This document shows, piece by piece, positions 8,343 through 17,193 of a stretch of DNA of 64,000 nucleotides; position 1 is the first letter of the stretch; every line of letters starts with the position of its first letter. The stretch is taken from the NCBI RefSeq assembly GCF_014764405.1, contig NZ_CP061725.1, positions 1,488,001-1,552,000 on the forward strand. Reading direction: 5' to 3'. Made by a program: the position numbers and the translations under genes. The DNA is from Micromonospora craniellae (GTDB taxonomy: Bacteria; Actinomycetota; Actinomycetes; Mycobacteriales; Micromonosporaceae). Under the pieces are notes generated by a model. The model had not been told where the DNA came from. It saw nothing but the letters and a program-made list of their open reading frames with translations, and searched no databases.

Positions 8343-9614
8343 ATGTCTTCGTATCAGGTTCCGCCACTTCTCCTCGCGTTGGCACTGATCTCGCTACTCG
8401 CCTTCGGGGCGGGCGCGGTGGCCCGGCGGCTGCGGCAACCTCCCGTCGTCGGTGAGGTGGTGGTGGGCATCCTGCTCGGCCCGACGCTGTTCAACGGCCT
8501 CATCTCAGACACCCTCTTCCCGACCGACATCCGGCCGTTCCTGACCGCACTGGCGACGATCGGCGTCGTGCTGTTCATGTTCACCGTCGGGGCCGAGCTG
8601 AACGCCGGCCTGCTGCGAGGGCATCGGGTGGTGGCCGGCACGGTCGCCGCCGGCTCCATCGCCCTGCCGTTCGGCCTCGGCGCGCTGCTGGCCCTCTACC
8701 TGTTCCCCCGGCACCCCACCGACAGCAAGCTGGGGTTCGTGCTGTTCATGGGTGCGGCCATGTCGGTGACCGCCTTCCCGGTGCTGGCCCGCATCCTCAT
8801 CGACCGGGGCCTGAGCCGCACCTGGCTCGGCAGTGTGGCACTGGCCTGTGCCGCCATCGACGACGTGCTCGCCTGGTCGCTGCTCGCCGTCGTGGTCGCG
8901 GTCGCCGGTGCCGGCGCCGGATCGGTCTGGGTGCTGCTGTTCGTGCCGTACGTGTTGGCCATGTTCCTGGTCGTCCGGCCGCTGCTGCGTCGGCTGCTGG
9001 CCGAACGTGCCGAGGGCGGCCCTCCCCGGCCGTCGGCCCTGGTGATCACGCTGGTCGGGTTGCTGCTGTCGGCGGCGTTCACCGACTGGATCGGGCTGCA
9101 CTACATCTTCGGCGCCTTCCTGTTCGGCGTGGTGATGCCCCGCTCCGTCCTGCCCGAGCAGGGCGTCACCGCGCAGGTCAGCGAGCGCATCATCCACCTG
9201 AACAGCAGGTTGCTGCTGCCGATCTTCTTCGTGGTCGCCGGGTTGAAGGTCGATCTGTCCACCATGGACGTCAGCGACGCCGTCGAACTGGGGCTCATCC
9301 TGGCAGTCGCGGTGGGCGGCAAGTTCGTCGGCGCCTTCACCGCCGCCCGCCTCGGCGGAGTGGCCCCGCGACCGGCGAGCGCACTCGCCGTCCTGATGAA
9401 CACCCGTGGCCTGACCGAGTTGATCATCCTCGCCGTCGGCCTGGAACTCGGCATGCTCGACGGCCAGCTCTACTCGTCGATGGTCGTGATGGCGCTGGTG
9501 ACGACCGCTATGGCCGGCCCACTACTGCAACTGCTCTACCCGATGCCCAGCGGCCGGGACACGGCACCGCCGCACGCTCCGGATCTGGAACCGGCGGGCG
9601 TGCCCGGCCGGTAG
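8343..9614 (+). CDS. cation/proton antiporter, CPA2 (NapA/KefB-like)
   Basis: This integral membrane antiporter of 423 residues exchanges Na+ or K+ for protons (Na_H_Exchanger fold). About 12 hydrophobic segments are visible. TVGAEL lies at 81-86 and the ion-binding pair is AIDDVLAW (171-178); two aspartates here are typical of electrogenic CPA2 members. No TrkA-N nucleotide-binding tail is present. AGGAG lies about 12 bases before the ATG, and the gene follows the MFS exporter by 79 bases in the same direction, so co-transcription is likely. CPA2 antiporters often accompany actinobacterial antibiotic clusters, but a housekeeping role is equally possible. Confidence 0.9.
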   Translation: MSSYQVPPLLLALALISLLAFGAGAVARRLRQPPVVGEVVVGILLGPTLFNGLISDTLFPTDIRPFLTALATIGVVLFMFTVGAELNAGLLRGHRVVAGTVAAGSIALPFGLGALLALYLFPRHPTDSKLGFVLFMGAAMSVTAFPVLARILIDRGLSRTWLGSVALACAAIDDVLAWSLLAVVVAVAGAGAGSVWVLLFVPYVLAMFLVVRPLLRRLLAERAEGGPPRPSALVITLVGLLLSAAFTDWIGLHYIFGAFLFGVVMPRSVLPEQGVTAQVSERIIHLNSRLLLPIFFVVAGLKVDLSTMDVSDAVELGLILAVAVGGKFVGAFTAARLGGVAPRPASALAVLMNTRGLTELIILAVGLELGMLDGQLYSSMVVMALVTTAMAGPLLQLLYPMPSGRDTAPPHAPDLEPAGVPGR

Positions 9615-9622
9615 CGCGGAGA

Positions 9623-9664
9623 CACACCGTGGCGGCGCGTCACGCGACACGCCGCCACGGTGTG
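9623..9664 (+). terminator. 15-bp perfect hairpin after the antiporter gene
   Basis: The arms 9623-9637 and 9650-9664 pair perfectly over 15 GC-rich bases around a 12-base loop, starting 9 bases after the antiporter stop. There is no long U-tract, as is common for actinobacterial terminators. Confidence 0.8.
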
Positions 9665-9781
9665 CCATCTGTCCGAAACCAAACGTAGCGGTGTCGACGG
9701 ACAGACAGAGGCGAGTCTGGATCAACCGGACCGATATAGCTTCCCCATCGACAGCGTCACTGTTCGATGAGGAGGGCCCAC

Positions 9782-10828
9782 GTGACCCGCACACCGTCCA
9801 TCACCGCTCGACTGCGGATCATGCTCGCGGTCGGCCTGACCGCCGCGCTGGCGTCGGTGGTCGCCGCCGCGCCGGCCGCTGCGGCGCCGACCACCCCCGC
9901 CCGGTCCGGCGCGCACGGCGCCGTCGCCGACTCCGGGACCGTACCCACCCTGGCCGCCCTGCCCAGCAGCGTGCGGCGGGGCGTCGACGGCTCCCGGGGT
10001 GCCGGCAGCGCCGGTGCCGCCGGCAGCGGGGCCGTCCAGCCCGGCGGGCTCCGTTCCGACGCCGGTGGCCAGTCCCTGAAAGCGGGCGGCGGGGCCTCGG
10101 CCGGCGTGTTCAGCGTGATCGGCACCGACAACCGGGTCCGGGTCAATCCGACCACGGTCTTCCCGTCCCGGGCGATCGTGCAGATCGTCCGGACCACCGG
10201 CGGCTCCACCTGGGGCTGCACCGGCTGGCTGTACGGAGCCAGCATCGTGGCCACCGCCGGGCACTGCGTCCACCCGGGTGGCGGCGCCAACGGCGGTGGC
10301 GGCAACGGCTTCTACCCGCGCGGCGACTTCCAGATCATTCCCGGCCGCAACGGGGCGTCGACGCCATACGGCACCTGCACCGCGACCCAACTGCTCTCGG
10401 TCACCGGCTGGACCCAGAACGGCAACGAGACCAACGACTACGGCGCTATCCGGCTCAACTGCTCCGCCGGCGACACCACCGGCTGGTTCGGCTTCTGGTG
10501 GCAGGGCGCCACGCTGACCGGCGCCGCCAGCACCGTCAGCGGCTACCCGTGCGACAAGACCTTCGGGCAGCAGTGGCGGCACGCCGGACAGACCATCCAG
10601 GTCACCCACGACCAGCAGCTCTTCTATCAGAACGACACCTTCGGCTGCCAGAGCGGCAGCCCGGTCTACCAGACCCGGGCGGCCGGCAGTTCGTTCTGCA
10701 CCGGCCAGTGCGTGATGGCCATCCACGCGTACGGCCTGCACGGATCCCCTCCGCACTCGACCAACAACCACGGCACCCGGATCACCGAGTCGGTCTTCAA
10801 CAACCTGATCACCTGGCGAAACGGCTGA
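9782..10828 (+). CDS. secreted trypsin-like serine protease (S1B, V8-type)
   Basis: This is an exported chymotrypsin-fold peptidase. The signal peptide comprises basic residues, a hydrophobic run and an AAAA-P boundary near residue 35. A Gly/Ala/Ser-rich propeptide follows. The catalytic triad can be read as His161 in TAGHC, Asp219 in NDYGAI and Ser291 in GCQSGSP, the S1B glutamyl-endopeptidase pattern. The GTG at 9782 was chosen because AGGAGG ends 6 bases before it; the in-frame ATG at 9767 overlaps that site. The mature part is rich in Cys and Trp. The gene is monocistronic between two hairpins. Confidence 0.9.
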   Translation: MTRTPSITARLRIMLAVGLTAALASVVAAAPAAAAPTTPARSGAHGAVADSGTVPTLAALPSSVRRGVDGSRGAGSAGAAGSGAVQPGGLRSDAGGQSLKAGGGASAGVFSVIGTDNRVRVNPTTVFPSRAIVQIVRTTGGSTWGCTGWLYGASIVATAGHCVHPGGGANGGGGNGFYPRGDFQIIPGRNGASTPYGTCTATQLLSVTGWTQNGNETNDYGAIRLNCSAGDTTGWFGFWWQGATLTGAASTVSGYPCDKTFGQQWRHAGQTIQVTHDQQLFYQNDTFGCQSGSPVYQTRAAGSSFCTGQCVMAIHAYGLHGSPPHSTNNHGTRITESVFNNLITWRNG

Positions 10829-10839
10829 CCGGAATCGGA

Positions 10840-10872
10840 CGTGGGGTGGGGGTGAACTACCTCCACCCCACG
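10840..10872 (+). terminator. hairpin terminator after the protease gene
   Basis: Fourteen-base arms (10840-10853 and 10859-10872) pair with one mismatch around a 5-base loop, 12 bases after the protease stop codon. Confidence 0.75.
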
Positions 10873-10960
10873 GAACCGCCGGCCACTCCGACACGTCCCA
10901 GTAACTGTCCGTCACCATGAGCGAGGGAGCAGTTATGCGCGAGCGAAGCGGGGTTCCGGT

Positions 10961-11359
10961 ATGAGCAGGGGGCGCCTCGGGGCGCTCGCACTGCTGGTGA
11001 CCGCGCCGCTGCTGATCGGGGCCGGCCTGCTGGTGTGGCACGGCGACCGGTCGGTTTCGGACGACGGACCATCACCACCCCCACCCCGGAGTGACACCAC
11101 CGGCACCGTGACCGGCACCGCCACCACCGCCGCCGGCGATCCGGTGCGGGGCGCCGCCGTGCTGGTCGAGGCGCTCGACGACCCGGCACCGGCGATCGGT
11201 GAGATCGGCGTCCTCACCGGCGACACCGGCCGGTACGAGTGGCGCCTCCCGCCGGGCCGCTACGAGATCGTCGTGGACACCGGCGACCGCATGAGCGAGC
11301 CGCAGGCCGCCACCGTCACGGCCGGCGCGGTCACCACACTCGACGTCGTCCTGCCCTGA
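10961..11359 (+). CDS. small membrane-anchored protein with carboxypeptidase-regulatory-like fold
   Basis: This 132-residue protein has one N-terminal hydrophobic segment (about 7-26) that should anchor it or act as an uncleaved signal, and then a Pro-rich linker. From about 48 it has a beta-sandwich resembling CarboxypepD_reg/CNA-B repeats (TGTVTGTATTAAGDPVRGA, then DTGRYEWRLPPGRYEIVVD). Such domains are extracellular structural modules and no catalytic residues are seen. The start is the first ATG after a noncoding stretch and no clear ribosome site precedes it. It converges on the glucanase gene. Confidence 0.7.
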   Translation: MSRGRLGALALLVTAPLLIGAGLLVWHGDRSVSDDGPSPPPPRSDTTGTVTGTATTAAGDPVRGAAVLVEALDDPAPAIGEIGVLTGDTGRYEWRLPPGRYEIVVDTGDRMSEPQAATVTAGAVTTLDVVLP

Positions 11360-11399
11360 GCGGCCACCGCCGCCCCGGCAGCGAACCCACCCGCCCTCG

Positions 11400-12587
11400 T
11401 CAGCGGGCGGCCCGGAAGGCGCGGCCGACCTCGGTGGCCTGGCCGCCGGGACGGTAGAGGCCGGTCTGGTCCCTGTCGCTGGCGGGCAGCCCGAACCAGG
11501 CGTACCGGTGCAGCCACGGCAAACCGCGCAGCATCCGGGTCGCCTCGGTGAGGAACGCCGCCTGCTGTGCCTGGGTCGGGAAGCGGACCCCGTTCGAGAA
11601 GTCGATCAGCGCGAACTCGGTGAGCCAGATCGGCAGCCCGTACCGGTCGTGCACCGCCTGGAGGTAGGAGCGGAGCTGGCTCACCGCATTGGCGGTCCGG
11701 AAGTCGCCGCCGTACCAGTGCAGGGCGATGAAGTCGACCCGTAGGCCGCGTTCCTTCACGCCAGCCATGAAGCGGTCGAGCCACTCGCCGGGCCGGTCCC
11801 CGCCCCAGGCCACCGCCGGGCTACCCAGTGGCAGGCCGGTCGCCTCCAACTGCGGCCACAGGTCCAGCGCCCGCTCCACGCTCATGTTCGCCTGGCCGCC
11901 CAGGTCCGGCTCGTTGAACCCGAGCAGATACTTCCCGTTCTGCCTGGCCTGCCGCAGGTTGGCGGCCGTGACGCTGTCCGCGCCCCAGATCATCGGCACG
12001 AACTCGCTGACGCGCGGAGCGGTCACGCCGGGATGCGCGACGTTCCAGGTGTAGTACCAACTCGCTCCGGAGTCGGCGAGCGCCCGGTCGACACCGTCGA
12101 AGGTCCAGACGCCGACGCCCTTCTTCGCCGAGGTGGCGGCGGGCGGCGGCGCAGCCGGGCGTACCGCCGTGGGTGCCGGTCGGGACGACGGGCTCGCCGA
12201 CGGGCTCGCCGACGGTGACGTGCTGGCGGCCGGGGTGGTCGGTGCTGCGGACGGTGTGGCCGGGGAGGCCGACGGCGAGGACGCCTCGAATGCCGGTGCC
12301 GCCACCGGTGGTGGTGCCGCCGGTGCGGGCGTCGGGCTGGTCCGCTGCGCGACCGCGATGGCCCCGACGGCGAGGACGGCCACCGCGACGGCGGCGGCGA
12401 CCGGCACGACGTTCGGGGTGAGGGTGGGCGACAGCGGCAGGTGGGCCAGCACGCTCTCGGCCGTGCCGGGCGGGACGGGCAGCACCGCACTCCGGGCGGA
12501 CGAGACACCCCGGCCGATGCCTCCCCACAGGAGACGGCGGGGCCGGGACGAGATAACAGTTTCCGCGAACATCGTCGCCGGGGCCAC
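11400..12587 (-). CDS. membrane-anchored GH128-type glycoside hydrolase
   Basis: This is a predicted endo-beta-1,3-glucanase of the Glyco_hydro_cc/GH128 family. It is 395 residues long with a GTG start; an in-frame ATG lies 15 bases downstream. A transmembrane segment at about 61-80 follows a 60-residue cytoplasmic stretch, giving a type II anchor. Residues 85-155 form a Ser/Thr/Ala/Pro linker whose repeats (SPSASPSAS) explain the tandem DNA repeat near 12190-12240. The catalytic domain starts at KKGVGVW (about 155), with the acid/base and nucleophile probably Glu226 in GFNEPD and Glu324 in WLTEFA. It lies 18 bases after the acyl-CoA dehydrogenase stop and may be co-transcribed, though unrelated in function. 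Confidence 0.85.
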   Translation of the reverse strand: MAPATMFAETVISSRPRRLLWGGIGRGVSSARSAVLPVPPGTAESVLAHLPLSPTLTPNVVPVAAAVAVAVLAVGAIAVAQRTSPTPAPAAPPPVAAPAFEASSPSASPATPSAAPTTPAASTSPSASPSASPSSRPAPTAVRPAAPPPAATSAKKGVGVWTFDGVDRALADSGASWYYTWNVAHPGVTAPRVSEFVPMIWGADSVTAANLRQARQNGKYLLGFNEPDLGGQANMSVERALDLWPQLEATGLPLGSPAVAWGGDRPGEWLDRFMAGVKERGLRVDFIALHWYGGDFRTANAVSQLRSYLQAVHDRYGLPIWLTEFALIDFSNGVRFPTQAQQAAFLTEATRMLRGLPWLHRYAWFGLPASDRDQTGLYRPGGQATEVGRAFRAAR

Positions 12588-12605
12588 GGCCGGTGTGTCG
12601 CGGAC

Positions 12606-13784
12606 TCAGATGAGGCGAGCGACCTCGTCGCGCATGACCTCGGTGGCGCCACCGCCGATGGCGAGGAAGCGGACGTCCCGGCTGATCCGCTCCACCGGGC
12701 CCTCCCGGACGAAACCGGCCCCGCCGTGGAACTGCACCGCCGTGTAGGCGATCTCGTTGGCCAACTCCGGCAACTGCGCCTTGAGCAGCGCCGCGTACAC
12801 CCGGCCGTCGGTGCCCCGGTCGAGCTGTGCGGCGGCGTGGTAGAGCAGCGTCTTGCCGGCGGCGAGCCGCCCCACCAGGTCCGCGACCCGGTGCCGGACC
12901 GCCTGCTTGTCCCAGAGCACCCCGCCGTACGCGGGTCGGGTCCGCGCCCAGTCGACGGTGGCCGCGAGCGCCGCCTCGGCCAGCCCGACCGCCTGTGCCG
13001 CCAGGCAGAGCCGCTCGTGGTCTAGGCCGCGCATCAACAGCGCGAACCCCGCCCCCTCCGGACCGATCCGGCAGGCCGCCGGGATCCGGCACCCGGTGAG
13101 GACGAGTTCGCCGGTGTCGGCGCAGTGCCAGCCGGACTTGTCGAAGGTACGGCCGTTCGCCAGGCCGGGAGCGTCCCGCTCGACGGCGAACAACGACAGC
13201 CCGTGCCGCCCCGCGCCGCCGGTGCGGGCCACCACGAAGAAGAGACCGGCGATGTTGGCGTTGGTGATGAAGGTCTTCGTGCCGTCCAGGACGTACGCGT
13301 CGCCGTCGCGGCGGGCCCGCAGGCCGAGCCGGGTGAGATCGGAACTCGCCTCGGGTTCGGTCACCGCCAGCGCGGCGACGGTCCGCCCGGCCAGGATCGC
13401 CGGCAGCCACCGGTCGACCTGCGCGGCGCTGCCGGCCCGGGCCAGGTGCAGCCCGGAGAAGTCGGTGTGCGTGCCGACCGAGCTGGCCACCCCGCCGAAG
13501 GTGGACCGGGCCAGTTCCTCGTGGAACACCACGGCGCCCCGGACGCCCGCCTCCCCGCCGCCGAGGCGGGTAGGGAACGACAGGCCGAGCAGTCCGAGGT
13601 CACCGAGGCGGGTGAACGCCCCGGGTGGTACCCGCCGCTGCCGCTCCCACTCAGGCGCGGCGGGTACCACGTCCCGGGCCACCACCAGCCGCAGCAGGTC
13701 GCGCAGCGACCGGTGCTCCTCGGCAAGGAACGTCCGGTCCAGGTCGAGGGCGGCGAGGACGCCGTTGTCGGCCACCCCGGTCAC
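12606..13784 (-). CDS. acyl-CoA dehydrogenase, IVD/LCAD-type active site
   Basis: This FAD enzyme oxidises an acyl-CoA to the 2,3-enoyl-CoA. It has 392 residues and the full family fold: VTEPEASSDL (141-150) for FAD, SGWHCADTGEL, and the C-terminal QFHGGAGFVREGPVERISRD. The base position near the C-terminus is Gly (AIGGGATEV), whereas LDHERL carries Glu257, the layout of isovaleryl- and long-chain dehydrogenases. The GTG at 13784 overlaps the thioesterase stop as GTGA. It is the last catabolic gene of the 25170-12606 operon. With the dehydrogenase at 16014 it could form a ChsE1/ChsE2-like heteromer, which is inference. Confidence 0.92.
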   Translation of the reverse strand: MTGVADNGVLAALDLDRTFLAEEHRSLRDLLRLVVARDVVPAAPEWERQRRVPPGAFTRLGDLGLLGLSFPTRLGGGEAGVRGAVVFHEELARSTFGGVASSVGTHTDFSGLHLARAGSAAQVDRWLPAILAGRTVAALAVTEPEASSDLTRLGLRARRDGDAYVLDGTKTFITNANIAGLFFVVARTGGAGRHGLSLFAVERDAPGLANGRTFDKSGWHCADTGELVLTGCRIPAACRIGPEGAGFALLMRGLDHERLCLAAQAVGLAEAALAATVDWARTRPAYGGVLWDKQAVRHRVADLVGRLAAGKTLLYHAAAQLDRGTDGRVYAALLKAQLPELANEIAYTAVQFHGGAGFVREGPVERISRDVRFLAIGGGATEVMRDEVARLI

Positions 13785-14545
13785 CCGCCCCCGGGCGTAC
13801 GGGTGGGTTCGTGCCACTGGATCGCCCGGCCCTGGCGCAGTTGCGCGATCGGGTTGCCGGCCCGGTCGTGCAGCGTCGACTCGTCCACGCAGAAGTCCTC
13901 CGTCGACCAGACCGTCCGGTTGACCACGTGGTGCCAGCCGCCCGCGACGTCGCCGACATCGGGGGCGAAGTGGACGGTGAAGTCCACCGACGGCACGAAG
14001 TGCGGTGGCGGGGCGAGGCTGAACAGGCCGGGCGGCAGCGCGTCGAGATAGATGGAGGCGACGGCGTGCGGGCCGAGTGCCTCCCCCAGCTCGGCCTCGG
14101 GTGCGATCCGTACCCAGGCGGAGGTGCCGTCGGCCAGGCTCGCCGGGCTGCCGGTGCGCACGTCGAGCTGGGCGCTGTAGGCCAGCGGCCGGTGCCGGGG
14201 CTCGTACGCGGGCAGCGTCTCCGGGTCGCCCCAGGCCGTCGGGTCCTCCCGGCGTCGCCAGCGGAACCGCTGACCGACCGGCACCAGCGAGGCCATCGCG
14301 TGCACCCGGGCCCGGTCCTGCTGACTGAGCGTGATCCGCAGGCTGGCGGTGGCCCGTCCCCGGTGCAGCGTCTCCGTGGTCACCTGCACCGGACCCGGGC
14401 GTACCCCCGCCACGAAGTGCATGGTGACGGCCTGCGGGGCGAAGCCGTCGACGCTGTCGGCGGCGTCCACGATCCGACCGAGCACGAACCCGCCGAAGAT
14501 GCCCTGCATCCCGAGCCACCGTTGGGCGAAGACCGGTGAGCCCAT
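13781..14545 (-). CDS. TesB-like double-hotdog acyl-CoA thioesterase
   Basis: This 254-residue protein of the 4HBT_3/TesB-type double-hotdog family probably hydrolyses an acyl-CoA to release CoA. The first hotdog contains GIFGGFVLGRIVDAAD (about 15-30) and the second contains FVPSVDFTVHF. The conserved C-terminal FCVDESTLHDRAGNPIAQLRQGR is characteristic of the family. It is 3 bases from the cupin gene upstream and overlaps the dehydrogenase downstream. In this pathway it may relieve CoA trapping or release a dead-end acid. The substrate cannot be read from sequence. Confidence 0.85.
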   Translation of the reverse strand: MGSPVFAQRWLGMQGIFGGFVLGRIVDAADSVDGFAPQAVTMHFVAGVRPGPVQVTTETLHRGRATASLRITLSQQDRARVHAMASLVPVGQRFRWRRREDPTAWGDPETLPAYEPRHRPLAYSAQLDVRTGSPASLADGTSAWVRIAPEAELGEALGPHAVASIYLDALPPGLFSLAPPPHFVPSVDFTVHFAPDVGDVAGGWHHVVNRTVWSTEDFCVDESTLHDRAGNPIAQLRQGRAIQWHEPTRTPGGG

Positions 14546-14548
14546 CCG

Positions 14549-15157
14549 CTACCTCTCCAGCCGGACGAGGTCCTGCGGTCCCGGCGCCGCGCCGCTGCCC
14601 AGCCGCCGCCAGCCGGACAGGTCGGCGTTCAGCACGTCGCCGGTGGCGTCGGGGGGTACCGCCGCGCCGCGCCGCCAGAGCGCGCCGGGCAGGTCCGGCA
14701 AGGTCGCGTCCGGTCCGAGGTGGACGGTCTCGGCCAGCGGCAGGGCGGGGGCCGGCAGCCGGTCGGCGGGGTGGAACTCCGCCGGCCCGCCGAACCAGGC
14801 GAGCACGGTGGCGCCGTCGGGAGCGCTCATCCGGGTCCGGACCGCGCCCGCCGGAACGAAGGTCAGGTCACCCCGGCGGTATGTGGTGTCGCCGAGCAGC
14901 AGCTCGCCGTCGAGCACGACGAACTCCTCGTCGACCAGGTAACCACCGGCCACGTCGCGGGCGAAGCCGGCCGGGAAGCGGCCGTGCACCACGAACGCGC
15001 CGGACCGGGAGGCCAGCCGGGTCAGGTAGAAGCCGAGGTTGGCGCCGGGCATCGGCACCTCCCGCCACGGGTGGCGGGAGGCGGTCAGGTCGACCTGCTC
15101 GGGCCGGGGCGTCCGGCCGTGACCGACGGCGGGCCCGGCCGGGCCGGTGCCGCTCAC
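14549..15157 (-). CDS. cupin-domain protein (ChrR-like)
   Basis: This 202-residue protein has one recognisable cupin barrel: GGYLVDEEFVVLDGELLLGD (about 81-100), then RRGDLTFVPAGAVRT. The usual metal-binding histidines of motif 1 are largely missing (DEEF replaces the HxH stretch), so metal-dependent catalysis is doubtful. It overlaps the CitE-like gene by 4 bases (15154-15157). A second cupin-like protein with the same pairing of motifs is encoded at 34198-35079 in the same island, which suggests a pathway-specific role such as an isomerase, decarboxylase or stabiliser. The function is not identified. Confidence 0.7.
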   Translation of the reverse strand: MSGTGPAGPAVGHGRTPRPEQVDLTASRHPWREVPMPGANLGFYLTRLASRSGAFVVHGRFPAGFARDVAGGYLVDEEFVVLDGELLLGDTTYRRGDLTFVPAGAVRTRMSAPDGATVLAWFGGPAEFHPADRLPAPALPLAETVHLGPDATLPDLPGALWRRGAAVPPDATGDVLNADLSGWRRLGSGAAPGPQDLVRLER

Positions 15158-16014
15158 TCGACACCCGCCGCATCGGCCAGGGCCAGCGTACGGCGGGCGG
15201 AGCGCAACACCGCCGGGTCGACGAGTCGGCCCGACTCGTCGAGCACCACGCCGCTGCCGGCGGCGGTGGTCCGGTCGAGCAGGGCGATGACGGCGCGGGC
15301 CGCCGTCACCTCCGCCCCCGTCGGGGTGTACACCTCGTGCACCACCGGTAGCTGACGGGGGTGGATGCAGGCGCGTCCGGCGAAGCCCTGCCGGCGCAGC
15401 CGACGCGTCGAGTCGGCCAGCGCCACCGGATCAGCGGTGACCGTGGAGACCGGCCCGACCGGCGGGTGCAGGCGGGCGGCGGCGCTGGCCACCACCACCC
15501 GGCTGCGGATCGGGGCCAGTTCGGCGTCGTCGGCACCGGGAGAGAGACCGAGTTCGCCCGCGAGGTCGACCTCGCCGATCTGGAGCTGGTGAACCCGCGC
15601 CTGCCGGGCGAGCGCGGGGACGTCGAGCAGTGCGGCGGCGGTCTCCACCATCGGCATCAGCAGGGTGTCGTGGTCACCGGCGGCGGCGAGCAGCTCGGCG
15701 GCGGCGGTCACGTCGGCTGAGGTGTCCACCTTGGCCAGCACCACCCCGGTCAGGGCCGGCGCTCCGGCCAGCGCCCGCAGGTCGGCCTCGGCGAGAGGGC
15801 CGGAGTTGACCCGTACCCAGATCGGCAGCTCGGTCGGGCGGCCGGCGAGCCACGCCACCACGGCGTCGCGGGCGGTGGCCTTGCCGGCCAGCGGCACCGC
15901 GTCCTCCAGGTCGACGATAAGCGCGTCGGCACCCCGCTGGGGCGCCTTGGCCAGCTTGTCGGCGGCGTTGCCGGGCACGTACAGGTAGGAGCGGGGCGGG
16001 AAGGGCGCGCCCAT
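15154..16014 (-). CDS. HpcH/HpaI aldolase, citrate-lyase beta (CitE-like)
   Basis: This 286-residue TIM-barrel lyase cleaves or forms C-C bonds in (3S)-malyl-, citramalyl- or beta-hydroxyacyl-CoA type substrates with Mg2+. The N-terminus SYLYVPGNAADKLAKA is typical of CitE-like proteins. LIVDLEDAV (33-41), MVETAAALLD and GEVDLAGELG provide the metal-binding Glu and Asp. CIHPRQLPVVHEVY is the family C-terminal signature. The ATG shares one base with the upstream stop (TGATG). In the pathway it could take a hydroxyacyl-CoA made by one of the MaoC hydratases. Confidence 0.88.
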   Translation of the reverse strand: MGAPFPPRSYLYVPGNAADKLAKAPQRGADALIVDLEDAVPLAGKATARDAVVAWLAGRPTELPIWVRVNSGPLAEADLRALAGAPALTGVVLAKVDTSADVTAAAELLAAAGDHDTLLMPMVETAAALLDVPALARQARVHQLQIGEVDLAGELGLSPGADDAELAPIRSRVVVASAAARLHPPVGPVSTVTADPVALADSTRRLRRQGFAGRACIHPRQLPVVHEVYTPTGAEVTAARAVIALLDRTTAAGSGVVLDESGRLVDPAVLRSARRTLALADAAGVE

Positions 16015-17171
16015 CAGATCGTCACCTCGCCGCGCACCAGGGCCTTGGCGACGACGGTACGCAGGATGTCGTTGGTGCCCTCGCCGATGCTCATCAGAAT
16101 CGCGTCACGGTAGAGCCGCTCGACCTCGAACTCGGTGGAGTAGCCGTACCCGCCGTGGATCTTCATGGCCTCGATCGCGGCCTCCAGCGCCACCTCCGAG
16201 CAGAAGATCTTCGCCATGCCGGTCTGCGCGTCGGCGCGCCCCCGACGGACCGCGTCGGCCGACCAGTACGCCATCAGCCGGGCCGCCTGCACCTGGGTGG
16301 CGATGGTGGCGAGCTTGATCTGGACGGCCTGGAAGTCCGCGATGTGCTTGCCGAACGCCTTGCGCTGCCCGGCGTAGCCGAGCGCCTCCTCGTGGGCGCG
16401 CTGGGCGATGCCGACCGAGCGGGCGGCGATGTTGACCCGGCCCCACTCCAGTGCGGACAGCGCCTGCTTGAGTCCGGTGCCCTCGACGCCGCCGAGCAGC
16501 CGGTCGACGGGCACCCGTACGTCGTCGAGCAGCACCTCGCAGGACTCGGTGCCCTTGTAGCCGAGCTTCGGGATGTCCCGGGTGACGGTGAAACCGGGCA
16601 GGTCCGCGTCGACCAGGAGGATGCTCATGCCCCGGTGCGCGGGTACGGCCGTCGGGTCGGTCTTCACCAGCACCGGCAGCGGGTCGGCGTACCGGGCGTT
16701 GGTGATCCACATCTTGGTGCCGTTGACCACGTAGTGGTCGCCGTCGCGGCGGGCGGTGGTGCGGATGCCCTGGAGGTCGGTGCCCGCGTCCGGCTCGGTC
16801 AACCCGATGCCGGTGCGGCGCTCGCCGGTGGCCAACCCCGGCAGGTACGACTGCTTCTGCTCCTCGGTGCCGTGCATGGCGATCATGCGGCAGGCCAGCG
16901 AGTGGCTGCCGAGGATGCCGGCGACACCCATCCAGCCGCGCGAGATCTCCTCGAAGACCAGGGCGAACGACACCGGGTCGAGGTCGAGGCCGCCGTAGGA
17001 CTCGGGGACGGTGATGCCGAACAGCCCCATGTCGGCCATCCCTCGCACGATCTCCGTCGGGTAGCGGCCGGTCTGCTCCCATTCCCGCGCCACCGGGATG
17101 ATCTCCCGGTTCACGAAGGAACGCAGCAACTGCTGGAACTCGCGCTGCTCCTCGGTGAGGGTGAAGTCCAT
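16014..17171 (-). CDS. acyl-CoA dehydrogenase, SCAD/BCAD-type
   Basis: This 385-residue FAD-dependent acyl-CoA dehydrogenase starts MDFTLTEEQREF. LTEPDAGTDLQG and MWITNARYADP form the FAD and substrate region. GYKGTESCEV follows, then the C-terminal IHGGYGYSTEFEVERLYRD. The catalytic base is the Glu in IGEGTNDIL near 366, as in short-chain enzymes, unlike the partner at 12606. The ATG at 17171 was chosen because CAGGAGA precedes it by 6 bases and all homologous sequence begins there. The two unlike dehydrogenases in one operon recall heteromeric ChsE pairs, which is inference. Confidence 0.94.
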   Translation of the reverse strand: MDFTLTEEQREFQQLLRSFVNREIIPVAREWEQTGRYPTEIVRGMADMGLFGITVPESYGGLDLDPVSFALVFEEISRGWMGVAGILGSHSLACRMIAMHGTEEQKQSYLPGLATGERRTGIGLTEPDAGTDLQGIRTTARRDGDHYVVNGTKMWITNARYADPLPVLVKTDPTAVPAHRGMSILLVDADLPGFTVTRDIPKLGYKGTESCEVLLDDVRVPVDRLLGGVEGTGLKQALSALEWGRVNIAARSVGIAQRAHEEALGYAGQRKAFGKHIADFQAVQIKLATIATQVQAARLMAYWSADAVRRGRADAQTGMAKIFCSEVALEAAIEAMKIHGGYGYSTEFEVERLYRDAILMSIGEGTNDILRTVVAKALVRGEVTI

Positions 17172-17193
17172 CGGTGTCTCCTGGGGGGTGACG

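Noticed and set aside
12185..12240. Tandem GC-rich DNA repeat
   Set aside because: It encodes the Ser/Ala/Pro linker of the GH128-type protein; no need for a separate repeat element.
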